Made by a program: the position numbers and the translations under genes. From an uncultured Bacteroidia bacterium (GTDB taxonomy: Bacteria; Bacteroidota; Bacteroidia; Bacteroidales; UBA932), in assembly GCA_902796455.1 (NCBI GenBank), contig CADBPH010000143.1, forward strand, positions 1 to 5,957: a DNA stretch of 5,957 bases, read 5' to 3'. Shown here in pieces: positions 1-5,429 of the stretch. The notes below the pieces were generated by a model. It was not told where the DNA came from. It searched no databases and was given only the letters and a program-made list of their open reading frames with translations. Within the stretch, counting starts at the first letter, position 1, and each line of letters begins with the position of its first letter.

Positions 1-551
1 CGGACCGATACCTGCATCGAACAGGTTTCACCGAAATCCTGATGGCTGACCGTTGCGCCCAAATCTTTGAGAATCTTCATGACCGGGTTCATCTTCAAGT
101 AGTCAAAATCGATGCGGTACCGGGCAGAAGCCGTTTTCGTAATGACGGTCGCCGTGTCCAGGGCGTCGGCCGTGGCGGTTTTGTAGGCGCGGATCAGTCC
201 CGGGATGCCGAGTTTGATGCCGCCGAAATAGCGGACGACGACGACCAGGACATCGCTCAGCGACCGGCTGTCGATTTGCCCGAGGATCGGACGCCCCGCG
301 GAGGACGAGGGCTCCCCATCGTCGTTGGCTCTAAAGATATCTCCTTGATAACCAATGCGGTATGCGTAGCAGTGGTGGCGGGCGTCGTGATACTCCTTTT
401 TCAGGGCATCGACAATTTCTTTGACTTGCTCCGGGGATTCGACGGGATAAGCATGTGCGATGAACCGGCTGCCATTGTCCTTGAAAAGCCCTTCTGCATG
501 TGCAGCAATGCTTTTGTAGGTATCCTGGATGGGGGTTCGGTTCTCGTCCAT
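1..551 (-). CDS. yigZ: YigZ/IMPACT-family protein (UPF0029), C-terminus cut by window edge
   Basis: Reading leftward from the ATG at 549-551 gives 183 residues before the window ends, still open. The N-terminal half is a clear IMPACT/UPF0029 domain: GSRFIAHAYPV (about residues 27-37), HHCYAYRIG (59-67), DDGEPSSSAGRPIL (77-90) and VRYFGGIKLGIPGLIRAY (106-123), all hallmark blocks of the family. The last visible part, with FDYLKMNPVMKIL, matches the start of the small ferredoxin-like C-terminal domain of YigZ proteins. Family members are about 200-205 residues, so roughly 20 are missing. The molecular role is poorly defined; eukaryotic IMPACT acts on translational control through GCN1/GCN2, and the bacterial protein is presumed cytosolic and possibly RNA-related. 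It is divergent from the pRiA4b-type gene. No Shine-Dalgarno sequence precedes the start; the ATG was chosen because the protein begins at the usual family N-terminus. Family assignment is near certain, function is not. Confidence 0.93.
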   Translation of the reverse strand, partial: MDENRTPIQDTYKSIAAHAEGLFKDNGSRFIAHAYPVESPEQVKEIVDALKKEYHDARHHCYAYRIGYQGDIFRANDDGEPSSSAGRPILGQIDSRSLSDVLVVVVRYFGGIKLGIPGLIRAYKTATADALDTATVITKTASARYRIDFDYLKMNPVMKILKDLGATVSHQDFGETCSMQVSV

Positions 552-581
552 TGCAATAAAAGAGGATATTATTCCAGACTT

Positions 582-613
582 CTAAATTAGGTAAAAACGG
601 ATAAATTTGCAAA
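582..613 (-). promoter_or_regulatory. Putative Bacteroidota-type promoter of the YigZ-family gene
   Basis: On the minus strand a TTTG (613-610) is followed 20 bases later by TAATTTAG (589-582), one mismatch from the TAnnTTTG -7 consensus. The spacing fits the 19-21 bases usual for this promoter class. Transcription would start near 575, leaving a leader of about 24 bases before the ATG at 551. This is pattern matching only. Confidence 0.4.
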
Positions 614-638
614 GGGACGGAATTATTTTGTACCTTTG
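606..638 (+). promoter_or_regulatory. Putative Bacteroidota-type promoter of the pRiA4b-like gene and miaA
   Basis: TTTG at 606-609 and a perfect TAnnTTTG match (TACCTTTG) at 631-638 are separated by 21 bases, as in primary-sigma promoters of Bacteroidota. The predicted transcription start is near 645, giving a leader of about 55 bases before the ATG at 701. The -33 box abuts that of the divergent promoter, the two together forming the palindrome TTTGCAAA (606-613). Confidence 0.6.
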
Positions 639-700
639 GGAAATGATTGATTCCGGATGACGGACTCGTCCGGAGAGAGAAGGTCTAAATTTTTTAGCTG

Positions 701-1291
701 ATGACTTTACGTTACAGAATATCACTCAAGGGCTTGAAGGGGTTTGCCAGGGTTTATGACCTCAGCGCCCGGACAACGCTCTATGATTTCCATAAATTAC
801 TCCGGGACGAATTGGATTTCCCTCATGACCAATTGATCCAGTTCAAGGCGCTGGACGCCGGGGGCGGCCTGGTCGCCCGTTATGGCTTGTTCGATCTGGG
901 TTGGGGTGCGGTCGATGCCGTCACGCTGAAAGATACCCTCGACAAGGGAATCTGCTCGTTTATCTACTTCTATGATGTGACCAACAAGAAAAGTGTCATT
1001 GTCACGTGCGAGGGTGAGGTAGAGGGAGGCAAGGATTTCCCGGTGCTTGTCGAATCCAAGGGACCGCTTCCCGCAGACTTCGAAAACGGGTATGTGGCCT
1101 ATGAGGACCTGCCTGAGAGTCAGCGCCATGTCCATGAACCGCACGACGAGCCTGCCTGGGCCCGGGAAGCCGGCGATGACGCTGGCTTCGACGATGCGGA
1201 TGACGACATCGATGACGATGACGACGAAGAAGAGGATGATGACGAAGACGGACAGGTAATTTACGACGGCTCCGAGGAGTTGGATTTTTAA
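701..1291 (+). CDS. pRiA4b ORF-3-like (IS1096 passenger TnpR-type) protein with acidic tail
   Basis: This 196-residue protein resembles the pRiA4b ORF-3-like family (Pfam PF07929), often labelled "IS1096 element passenger TnpR family" in Bacteroidota annotations. The name is historical: no transposase or resolvase motif is visible. Family-like features are the beta-strand start (MTLRYRISLKG), a ubiquitin-like pattern with ARTTLYDFHKLLRDEL (23-38), and the later LKDTL / FIYFYD blocks (76-92), typical of the fold that ends with a phrase about the protein's own strand pairing. Residues 159-184 are almost entirely Asp/Glu, and the tail ends in SEELDF. The protein is probably cytosolic; its function is unknown. 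The ATG at 701 follows an A/T-rich stretch without a Shine-Dalgarno sequence. miaA begins 16 bases after the stop on the same strand, so the two are probably co-transcribed. There is no transposon around it. Family call fairly sure, role unknown. Confidence 0.75.
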   Translation: MTLRYRISLKGLKGFARVYDLSARTTLYDFHKLLRDELDFPHDQLIQFKALDAGGGLVARYGLFDLGWGAVDAVTLKDTLDKGICSFIYFYDVTNKKSVIVTCEGEVEGGKDFPVLVESKGPLPADFENGYVAYEDLPESQRHVHEPHDEPAWAREAGDDAGFDDADDDIDDDDDEEEDDDEDGQVIYDGSEELDF

Positions 1292-1307
1292 CCGTCCCTC
1301 ATCCGCC

Positions 1308-2240
1308 GTGTCCGAAAAGCGCCTCCTGAGAATCATCGTCGGCCCGACAGCTGTCGGGAAGACGGATTACAGTATCGGAGAGGCAATCCGATGGGGTTCT
1401 CCCGTCATTTCGTGCGATTCCCGGCAGATTTACAAGGAAATGTCCATCGGGACGGCGGTCCCGTCCGCTGCCCAATTGGCGGCAGTCCGGCATTATTTCA
1501 TCCAGACGTGCCCAGTTACGGAGCTGTATACCGCCGGACAGTATGAGGTGGACGCACTCCAGTTGATCCGTTCGCTTTTCGATCAGGGGCATGATGTCCT
1601 GGTCATGGCGGGCGGATCGGGTTTTTATGTCGATGCCTTGTGCAACGGGCTGGAAGAAACGCCGCCGACGGATTTGAAGCTGCGGGCGGCCCTGATGGCC
1701 CGTTTGGCCTCCGAGGGATTGCCGGCCTTGGCCGAAGAACTGCGCCGGTTGGATCCGGAGGCGGTCTCCCGGATGGATATTTCTAATCCACAGCGGGTTG
1801 TCCGGGCGCTGGAAGTGTGCATGGCTTCCGGGCGTCCGTTCTCTTCTTTCAAGCCGTCCGCTCCGAAAAAAAGGGATTTCGCCATTGAGAAAATCGGGCT
1901 GCGGCGTTCCCGGGAGGTCTTGTACGACCGGATTGACCGGCGTGTCCTCCAGATGATGGAGGAAGGGCTCCTTGAAGAAGTCCGTTCATTATTGCCATAT
2001 CGGGACCTGCCTGCGTTGCGCACGGTGGGATACCGCGAATTGTTCGACTGGATCGATGTGGAACAAGGACGGATTCCCGGCGGGGGAATGGCTGCGGCGA
2101 CAGCGGGAGAAGCTCCCCGCAAGATTCCGTCATCCCTGGATGAGGCAGTTTCCCTGATCCAGCAGCATACCCGCAATTATGCCAAACGGCAGATGACATG
2201 GTGGCGCCGGGATCCGGATATCCATTGGATTGATTTGTAA
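1308..2240 (+). CDS. miaA: tRNA dimethylallyltransferase MiaA
   Basis: MiaA transfers the dimethylallyl group of DMAPP to N6 of adenosine 37 in tRNAs reading UNN codons, giving i6A, which supports codon-anticodon pairing and reading-frame maintenance; it is cytosolic. The 310-residue product has the P-loop GPTAVGKT (12-19), the SCDSRQIYKEMSIGTA block (35-50) with the conserved Asp37, HYFIQ (62-66), AGQYEVDAL (76-84), AGGSGFY (101-107), VGYRELFDW (240-248) and the C-terminal tRNA-binding NYAKRQMTWWRRD segment. Length is normal for the family. The start is a GTG, chosen because it places the P-loop at the usual distance from the N-terminus and no in-frame ATG lies between it and the preceding gene's stop. 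Residues about 256-276 form a Gly/Ala/Pro-rich insertion between the GYRE block and the SLDEAVSLI helix, which is longer than I expect for the family. It follows the pRiA4b-like gene by 16 bases and converges on the hydrolase gene. Confidence 0.97.
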   Translation: MSEKRLLRIIVGPTAVGKTDYSIGEAIRWGSPVISCDSRQIYKEMSIGTAVPSAAQLAAVRHYFIQTCPVTELYTAGQYEVDALQLIRSLFDQGHDVLVMAGGSGFYVDALCNGLEETPPTDLKLRAALMARLASEGLPALAEELRRLDPEAVSRMDISNPQRVVRALEVCMASGRPFSSFKPSAPKKRDFAIEKIGLRRSREVLYDRIDRRVLQMMEEGLLEEVRSLLPYRDLPALRTVGYRELFDWIDVEQGRIPGGGMAAATAGEAPRKIPSSLDEAVSLIQQHTRNYAKRQMTWWRRDPDIHWIDL

Positions 2241-2255
2241 GAAGGCAACTTCTTA
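2238..2255. terminator. Shared hairpin containing both convergent stop codons; possible weak bidirectional terminator
   Basis: The sequence TAAGAAG-GCAA-CTTCTTA is a perfect 7-bp inverted repeat with a four-base loop. The left TAA (2238-2240) is the miaA stop and the right TTA (2253-2255) is the hydrolase stop on the minus strand, so the whole gap between the convergent genes is one hairpin. In the rightward RNA the loop is GCAA, a stable GNRA tetraloop. The stem is A/U-rich and no U-run follows on either side, so classical intrinsic termination would be weak. A role as an RNA 3'-end or decay barrier is possible. Confidence 0.45.
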
Positions 2256-3161
2256 TCGGAAAACGACTTCCAGGCCGTCGTAGGCGGCCTTCAGCGGCGC
2301 CGGGAGATCCCGGTCCAGTTCCGCTTGCGTGCCGTGCAGGGTCCGGGCCATGTGGGTCAGGTATACCGGCTGTCCTTCGGGCGGAAGGTAGCGTCCGGTC
2401 TTGAGCAGCATGTGCGTGGTGCGGAGGACGGTTTCGGCGCTCGAGTGTGTGAATATCCGGAAATCCTCGTCATGACCCATGCCCATGGTCGCCTCCATGA
2501 TCAATCCCGTAATCGGCGTCCCTTTCCGGTGCGAGTCGATGCCGGCCAGCCGGGCTGCGGCTGCCGGAATGCCGCCGGTGTCGGTGGCATACACAACGCG
2601 GACTTTTTGTTTTTCAATGAGATACATGAGCGTTTGCTCCGCGGCGTCTTGGGTTGCATGGTTGGCCGGGAGGGCCGTCAAGGTGATCCCGCTTACCACA
2701 ACGGACTCCCCGACGGCCAGCGGAACGATTTCCGGGATGGGGAGTTTCAGCCGCTGCGAAACCTTGGCGAAATCCCGGACAGCCCGCGGGTACCAGGTCG
2801 CCCCGAGGTAGACGACGGGGGCGCCGAGTTTCATGGCCGCCTCGGGGTTGTAGTGGTCGCCGTGCGAGTGGGTGTAGAAAATGGCGTCCGGCCGGAAACC
2901 CTCCGGCACCATGTCGGCATCCGTCGGTGTGAAATCAATCAGGATTTTACTATCAATCAGGATACTGGAGAGGCGCCGCATTTCTCCCCGTTCGTCCCGC
3001 CCGTGCCAGTCTGCCGCCCCGGTCCCGAGAAACCGGACCAGCAGGGGGCCGGATGCGGTATTTTCCGCTTGTTGGATTTGCCTGGCGGCTGCCGGGATTC
3101 CTCCCAGCCCGGTGGCCAGCGCTGCGCCGGCACCTGCATGCAAAAATTCTCTTCTGTTCAT
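2253..3161 (-). CDS. Tat-exported metallo-beta-lactamase-fold hydrolase (PhnP/COG1235-like)
   Basis: This 302-residue protein starts with a twin-arginine signal, NRREFLHAG, followed by an Ala/Gly-rich stretch to about residue 27 (GIPAAARQ), so it is probably exported folded to the periplasm. The mature part shows the metallo-beta-lactamase fold: GTGAADWHG (46-54), the metal motif HSHGDH (98-103), a further ligand candidate His168 in ANHATQ, Asp194 in YATDTGG, and His270 in YLTHMARTLH. All expected two-metal ligands seem present, so it should be an active hydrolase. Closest in pattern are PhnP-type phosphodiesterases, but PhnP is cytosolic and no phosphonate genes are visible; the substrate is unknown. 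The start is the ATG at 3159-3161, which overlaps the regulator's stop as TAATG, implying translational coupling. A TTG five codons upstream is a much poorer start and would put extra residues before the twin arginines. It is the last gene of the kinase-regulator operon. Confidence 0.88.
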   Translation of the reverse strand: MNRREFLHAGAGAALATGLGGIPAAARQIQQAENTASGPLLVRFLGTGAADWHGRDERGEMRRLSSILIDSKILIDFTPTDADMVPEGFRPDAIFYTHSHGDHYNPEAAMKLGAPVVYLGATWYPRAVRDFAKVSQRLKLPIPEIVPLAVGESVVVSGITLTALPANHATQDAAEQTLMYLIEKQKVRVVYATDTGGIPAAAARLAGIDSHRKGTPITGLIMEATMGMGHDEDFRIFTHSSAETVLRTTHMLLKTGRYLPPEGQPVYLTHMARTLHGTQAELDRDLPAPLKAAYDGLEVVFR

Positions 3162-3163
3162 TA
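3159..3163 (-). promoter_or_regulatory. TAATG stop/start overlap coupling regulator and hydrolase translation
   Basis: On the minus strand the regulator's TAA (3163-3161) shares its last A with the hydrolase's ATG (3161-3159). No Shine-Dalgarno sequence precedes it, only an A-rich run (GGAAAAA). Such overlaps usually mean that terminating ribosomes re-initiate, which keeps the two proteins in a fixed ratio. It also decides the hydrolase start. Confidence 0.7.
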
Positions 3164-3952
3164 TTTTTCCAACCAAATTAAAAACTCATCTGTACGGGAC
3201 CGCGCGACAATAATGTCCGGAATCCGGGTTTTCTTGCTGTTCCTGTCCGGTCCCGAAGGGGTTCCGGCCGTGTCCAGTTGCACTTCCAGCCGCCCGCCGG
3301 CCAGCCGGGTGACGCGGCCTACGGCATCCTTGGCGAGAATGCAGCTCCTGGATATTTTGAAGAACCGGTCCGGATCCAAATCGGCCGCTGCGGCATCCAG
3401 CGACCCGTCCAGGAGGTAAACGGTTCTGTCGCGGCAAACGACATGGTTGTCTTTGTCCTCGGAATAGAAACACAGGATGTCGGAGGTCTTGACGGGTACG
3501 ATATGGTCTCCGTACCGCATGAGGAAGCGCTCTTTGTAGACCTTTTCCGAACGGTCGGCGAGTGCACCGAGCAATTTGCCGACATCCAGGGCGGGCACCT
3601 TGCTGCGGCATCGCTCCACGGCCCGGAGCAGGGCGGCGGGTTCAATCGGTTTGAGGAGATAGTCTATGGAGTTGACTTCGAAGGCCTTGATGGCATAATT
3701 GTCATACGCCGTCGTCATGATGACCGGGGCCGGGACGTCTATTTGCCGGAAGATTTCAAAGCACTTTCCGTCAGCTAGTTCAACATCCATGAAAATGAGG
3801 TCGGGCCGGTGTGCCGGATCGGAAAGCCAGGCGACGGAATCCTGTACGCCGGAGGTGGCTCCGATGACGGTAATGTCCGGACAATAGGCTCCGAGGAGTC
3901 GTTCGAGGCTCTTCCGGGCCATGGGTTCGTCTTCAATGATCAGGGCATGCAT
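3161..3952 (-). CDS. LytTR-family response regulator
   Basis: This 263-residue cytosolic DNA-binding regulator has an N-terminal receiver domain (1 to about 118) with the acidic pocket E7-D8-E9, phospho-acceptor Asp56 in LIFMDVELADG, Thr80/Thr81 in IMTTAYDNYAIKAF, and Lys101 in DYLLKPIEP. The C-terminal LytTR domain (about 140-263) has RFLMRYGDHIVPVKTSDILCF, YLLDGSLDAAAADLDPDRFFKISRS and the terminal ARSRTDEFLIWLEK, all characteristic. A charged, Ser/Thr/Pro-rich stretch at about 228-244 separates the last strands and looks longer than usual. It starts 5 bases after the kinase stop and its own stop overlaps the next ATG, so the three genes are almost certainly one transcript. The upstream kinase is the expected phosphodonor. 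LytTR proteins usually bind paired direct repeats; I recognised no such pair in the 5341-5429 region, so the target is open. Confidence 0.95.
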   Translation of the reverse strand: MHALIIEDEPMARKSLERLLGAYCPDITVIGATSGVQDSVAWLSDPAHRPDLIFMDVELADGKCFEIFRQIDVPAPVIMTTAYDNYAIKAFEVNSIDYLLKPIEPAALLRAVERCRSKVPALDVGKLLGALADRSEKVYKERFLMRYGDHIVPVKTSDILCFYSEDKDNHVVCRDRTVYLLDGSLDAAAADLDPDRFFKISRSCILAKDAVGRVTRLAGGRLEVQLDTAGTPSGPDRNSKKTRIPDIIVARSRTDEFLIWLEK

Positions 3953-3957
3953 GGTTT

Positions 3958-5340
3958 CTAAAGGAGGGGAAGGGTGACGGAATATGTTTTTTCGTCCTGG
4001 CGGATGTCAATGGTCTTGCCGCCATGGTCCAGGAACTGCTGGCGGACGTATTTGAGCCCGACGCCCGTGGAGGCGGGCGGCGTCAGCTTCAGCCTGAGGT
4101 CGTTGGCGACCGTCAGGGAGGACCCGCCGTCCGAAAAGATCCGGACATGGAGGGGATGGGAGGCCGATATGATGTTGTGTTTGAGCGCGTTCTCAACCAG
4201 CAGCTGGACCGAGCAGGGGACGACGTAGCGCTGCATGTCTTCCGGCCGGATCTCCTTTTCGACCACGAATCCGTCCGGGAAGCGGATCTGCATGAGGTGG
4301 AGGAACATGTCGGTATAGGTCATTTCATCTTCGAGGGAGACCAGCGGTTCGTTCTCCGCCTTGAGCAGGTAGCGGTACACGCCGGACAGGTCGTGGATAT
4401 AATCGCTGGCTTCCTGGGTCTTCTGCTCGCAGACGAGGGCGTCCAGCACATTGAGGGAGTTGAAGAGGAAATGCGGGTTGACCTGCTGCTTGAGGATCAG
4501 GTACCGGAATTTTTCCTGGTTCGCGCGGTCGCGTTCCGCTTCCATCGAGGCCCGGGCATCGGCCGCATAGCGGATCATGTAGATAACGGAGAAAGCGGCG
4601 GCCTCGCAGACGAAGGACAAGGCCAGCAATTGCAGGAAGCGCCGGGAGGAAAAGTCCCGCTGCAGCGAGAACGGGAGGCCGAGCTGGACGAGGAAGGCGG
4701 TCAGAATGCAAATGAGCAAGAACCCGGCGGAACTGATACCGAGTACCCACCATGGGCCGTGCCGCCCGCCCGACAGGTTGGTATAGTAGATAAGGGAAAC
4801 CGTTGCGCCGATCAGGGTCAGGAGCGCGACCGGGTTGGACAGGATTTCAGACAATGTGGCGGCAGCGGAACTTCCCGTAAACAGGCCGGAAGAAAACAGT
4901 TGCTGCAGGATCAGGCGCAGGAAGAAAATCCCGCCGACAGCCAGGGCCAGCCAGGTGATCTGGGAGTAACCGGCTGAATTGCCGGACGTGTCGGGGACGG
5001 GGGAAAAGCGCCGGAGGAACCAGACGATGCCCCATCCCAGAAGTTCCGTCGTCAGGAAGGTAGAGACCGCATGGGACAGGATCGGGGTCTCCAGCAGGCG
5101 CTCCACGCCCAGGGCGACGCCGGTTCCCAGGGCATACCCCAGGACGTTGACGAGGATGACACAAATGGCTGTCAGTCCGAATGATCGCTGCTGCCCGATG
5201 CACAGCAGCACGGTCATGGTCATGGTCAAAAGGGTCAGCAGCAATTCATCGCCCACTCCGGCCAGGCGGCACAGCACCGTCGCGAGTGCATGGAGCAGCG
5301 CGAATCCATGGATGATCCAGGTATTTTTCGAGATTTGCAT
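3958..5340 (-). CDS. Multi-pass membrane sensor histidine kinase, LytS/YehU type (His_kinase PF06580)
   Basis: This 460-residue kinase has an N-terminal membrane domain with about seven or eight hydrophobic segments (roughly 8-28, 33-49, 55-79, 88-110, 129-149, 170-188, 197-220, 237-258), a short linker helix (259-283), then the His_kinase domain. The phospho-accepting histidine is His290 in QQVNPHFLFNSLN. The ATP-binding domain shows the N-box LLVENALKHNI (380-390) with Asn384, and a glycine box STGVGLKYVRQQF (424-436). There is no large periplasmic sensor domain, so the signal is probably sensed in or near the membrane. The first ATG that leads straight into the first membrane helix (5338-5340) was chosen; the frame stays open 105 codons further to a GTG at 5655, but that part has a Pro/Arg/Ser-rich, non-membrane composition and lies antisense to the divergent gene. 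It is the first gene of the operon, with the LytTR regulator 5 bases downstream. Confidence 0.95.
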   Translation of the reverse strand: MQISKNTWIIHGFALLHALATVLCRLAGVGDELLLTLLTMTMTVLLCIGQQRSFGLTAICVILVNVLGYALGTGVALGVERLLETPILSHAVSTFLTTELLGWGIVWFLRRFSPVPDTSGNSAGYSQITWLALAVGGIFFLRLILQQLFSSGLFTGSSAAATLSEILSNPVALLTLIGATVSLIYYTNLSGGRHGPWWVLGISSAGFLLICILTAFLVQLGLPFSLQRDFSSRRFLQLLALSFVCEAAAFSVIYMIRYAADARASMEAERDRANQEKFRYLILKQQVNPHFLFNSLNVLDALVCEQKTQEASDYIHDLSGVYRYLLKAENEPLVSLEDEMTYTDMFLHLMQIRFPDGFVVEKEIRPEDMQRYVVPCSVQLLVENALKHNIISASHPLHVRIFSDGGSSLTVANDLRLKLTPPASTGVGLKYVRQQFLDHGGKTIDIRQDEKTYSVTLPLL

Positions 5341-5359
5341 GGGACAGGAGCCTAGTCTG

Positions 5360-5367
5360 CTAAGATA
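5360..5367 (-). promoter_or_regulatory. Possible -7 element for the kinase operon
   Basis: On the minus strand TATCTTAG (5367-5360) is one mismatch from TAnnTTTG. A T-rich tract (minus-strand reading of 5383-5391) lies where the -33 box should be, but it contains no proper TTTG. The predicted transcript would start near 5353, giving a leader of only about 13 bases. Weak support. Confidence 0.28.
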
Positions 5368-5372
5368 ATCAT

Positions 5373-5401
5373 TTTGCGCTGAAGAAAAAAGCTTATATTT
5401 G
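5373..5401 (+). promoter_or_regulatory. Putative promoter of the rightward exported-protein gene
   Basis: A perfect TAnnTTTG match (TATATTTG) lies at 5394-5401, with TTTG at 5373-5376. The 17-base spacer is shorter than the usual 19-21, so the -33 box is less certain than the -7. Transcription would start near 5408, about 22 bases before the ATG at 5430. It is interleaved with the presumed control region of the divergent kinase operon. Confidence 0.45.
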
Positions 5402-5429
5402 CTTGGAAACAACCCAAATGCACGCAAAG

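Noticed and set aside
42..590. A 182-codon rightward open frame opposite the YigZ-family gene.
   Set aside because: The minus strand encodes all hallmark IMPACT-family motifs; the plus-strand product has none.
654..677. A resemblance to a hammerhead ribozyme core (CGGATGA, a small stem, then GGAGA).
   Set aside because: The invariant CUGAUGA and GAAA core bases are not matched and no flanking stems I and III are evident.
701..1291. Reading the IS1096/TnpR-type family name as evidence of a mobile element.
   Set aside because: There are no inverted repeats, transposase or resolvase motifs nearby; the name is inherited from a passenger gene and the family is common in ordinary chromosomal settings.
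797..1336. A leftward frame opposite the pRiA4b-like gene that looks like it begins with a membrane helix (Val/Ile-rich).
   Set aside because: The hydrophobic stretch is just the complement of the Asp/Glu codon tract (GAT/GAC read as ATC/GTC).
2325..3419. A 364-codon rightward open frame opposite the hydrolase and regulator genes.
   Set aside because: It is antisense to two genes with clear motifs, has a low-complexity Gly/Arg/Val-rich composition with no domain, and reflects codon bias in GC-rich DNA.
3958..3969. An AAAGGAGGGG run just beside the kinase/regulator junction that looks like a strong Shine-Dalgarno sequence.
   Set aside because: It lies on the plus strand, antisense to the leftward genes, and no rightward gene with coding character follows it.
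4024..4977. A 317-codon rightward open frame opposite the histidine kinase gene.
   Set aside because: It is the complement of the kinase coding frame, rich in Gly/Glu/Gln/Val repeats with no recognisable fold; the kinase motifs on the other strand are unambiguous.
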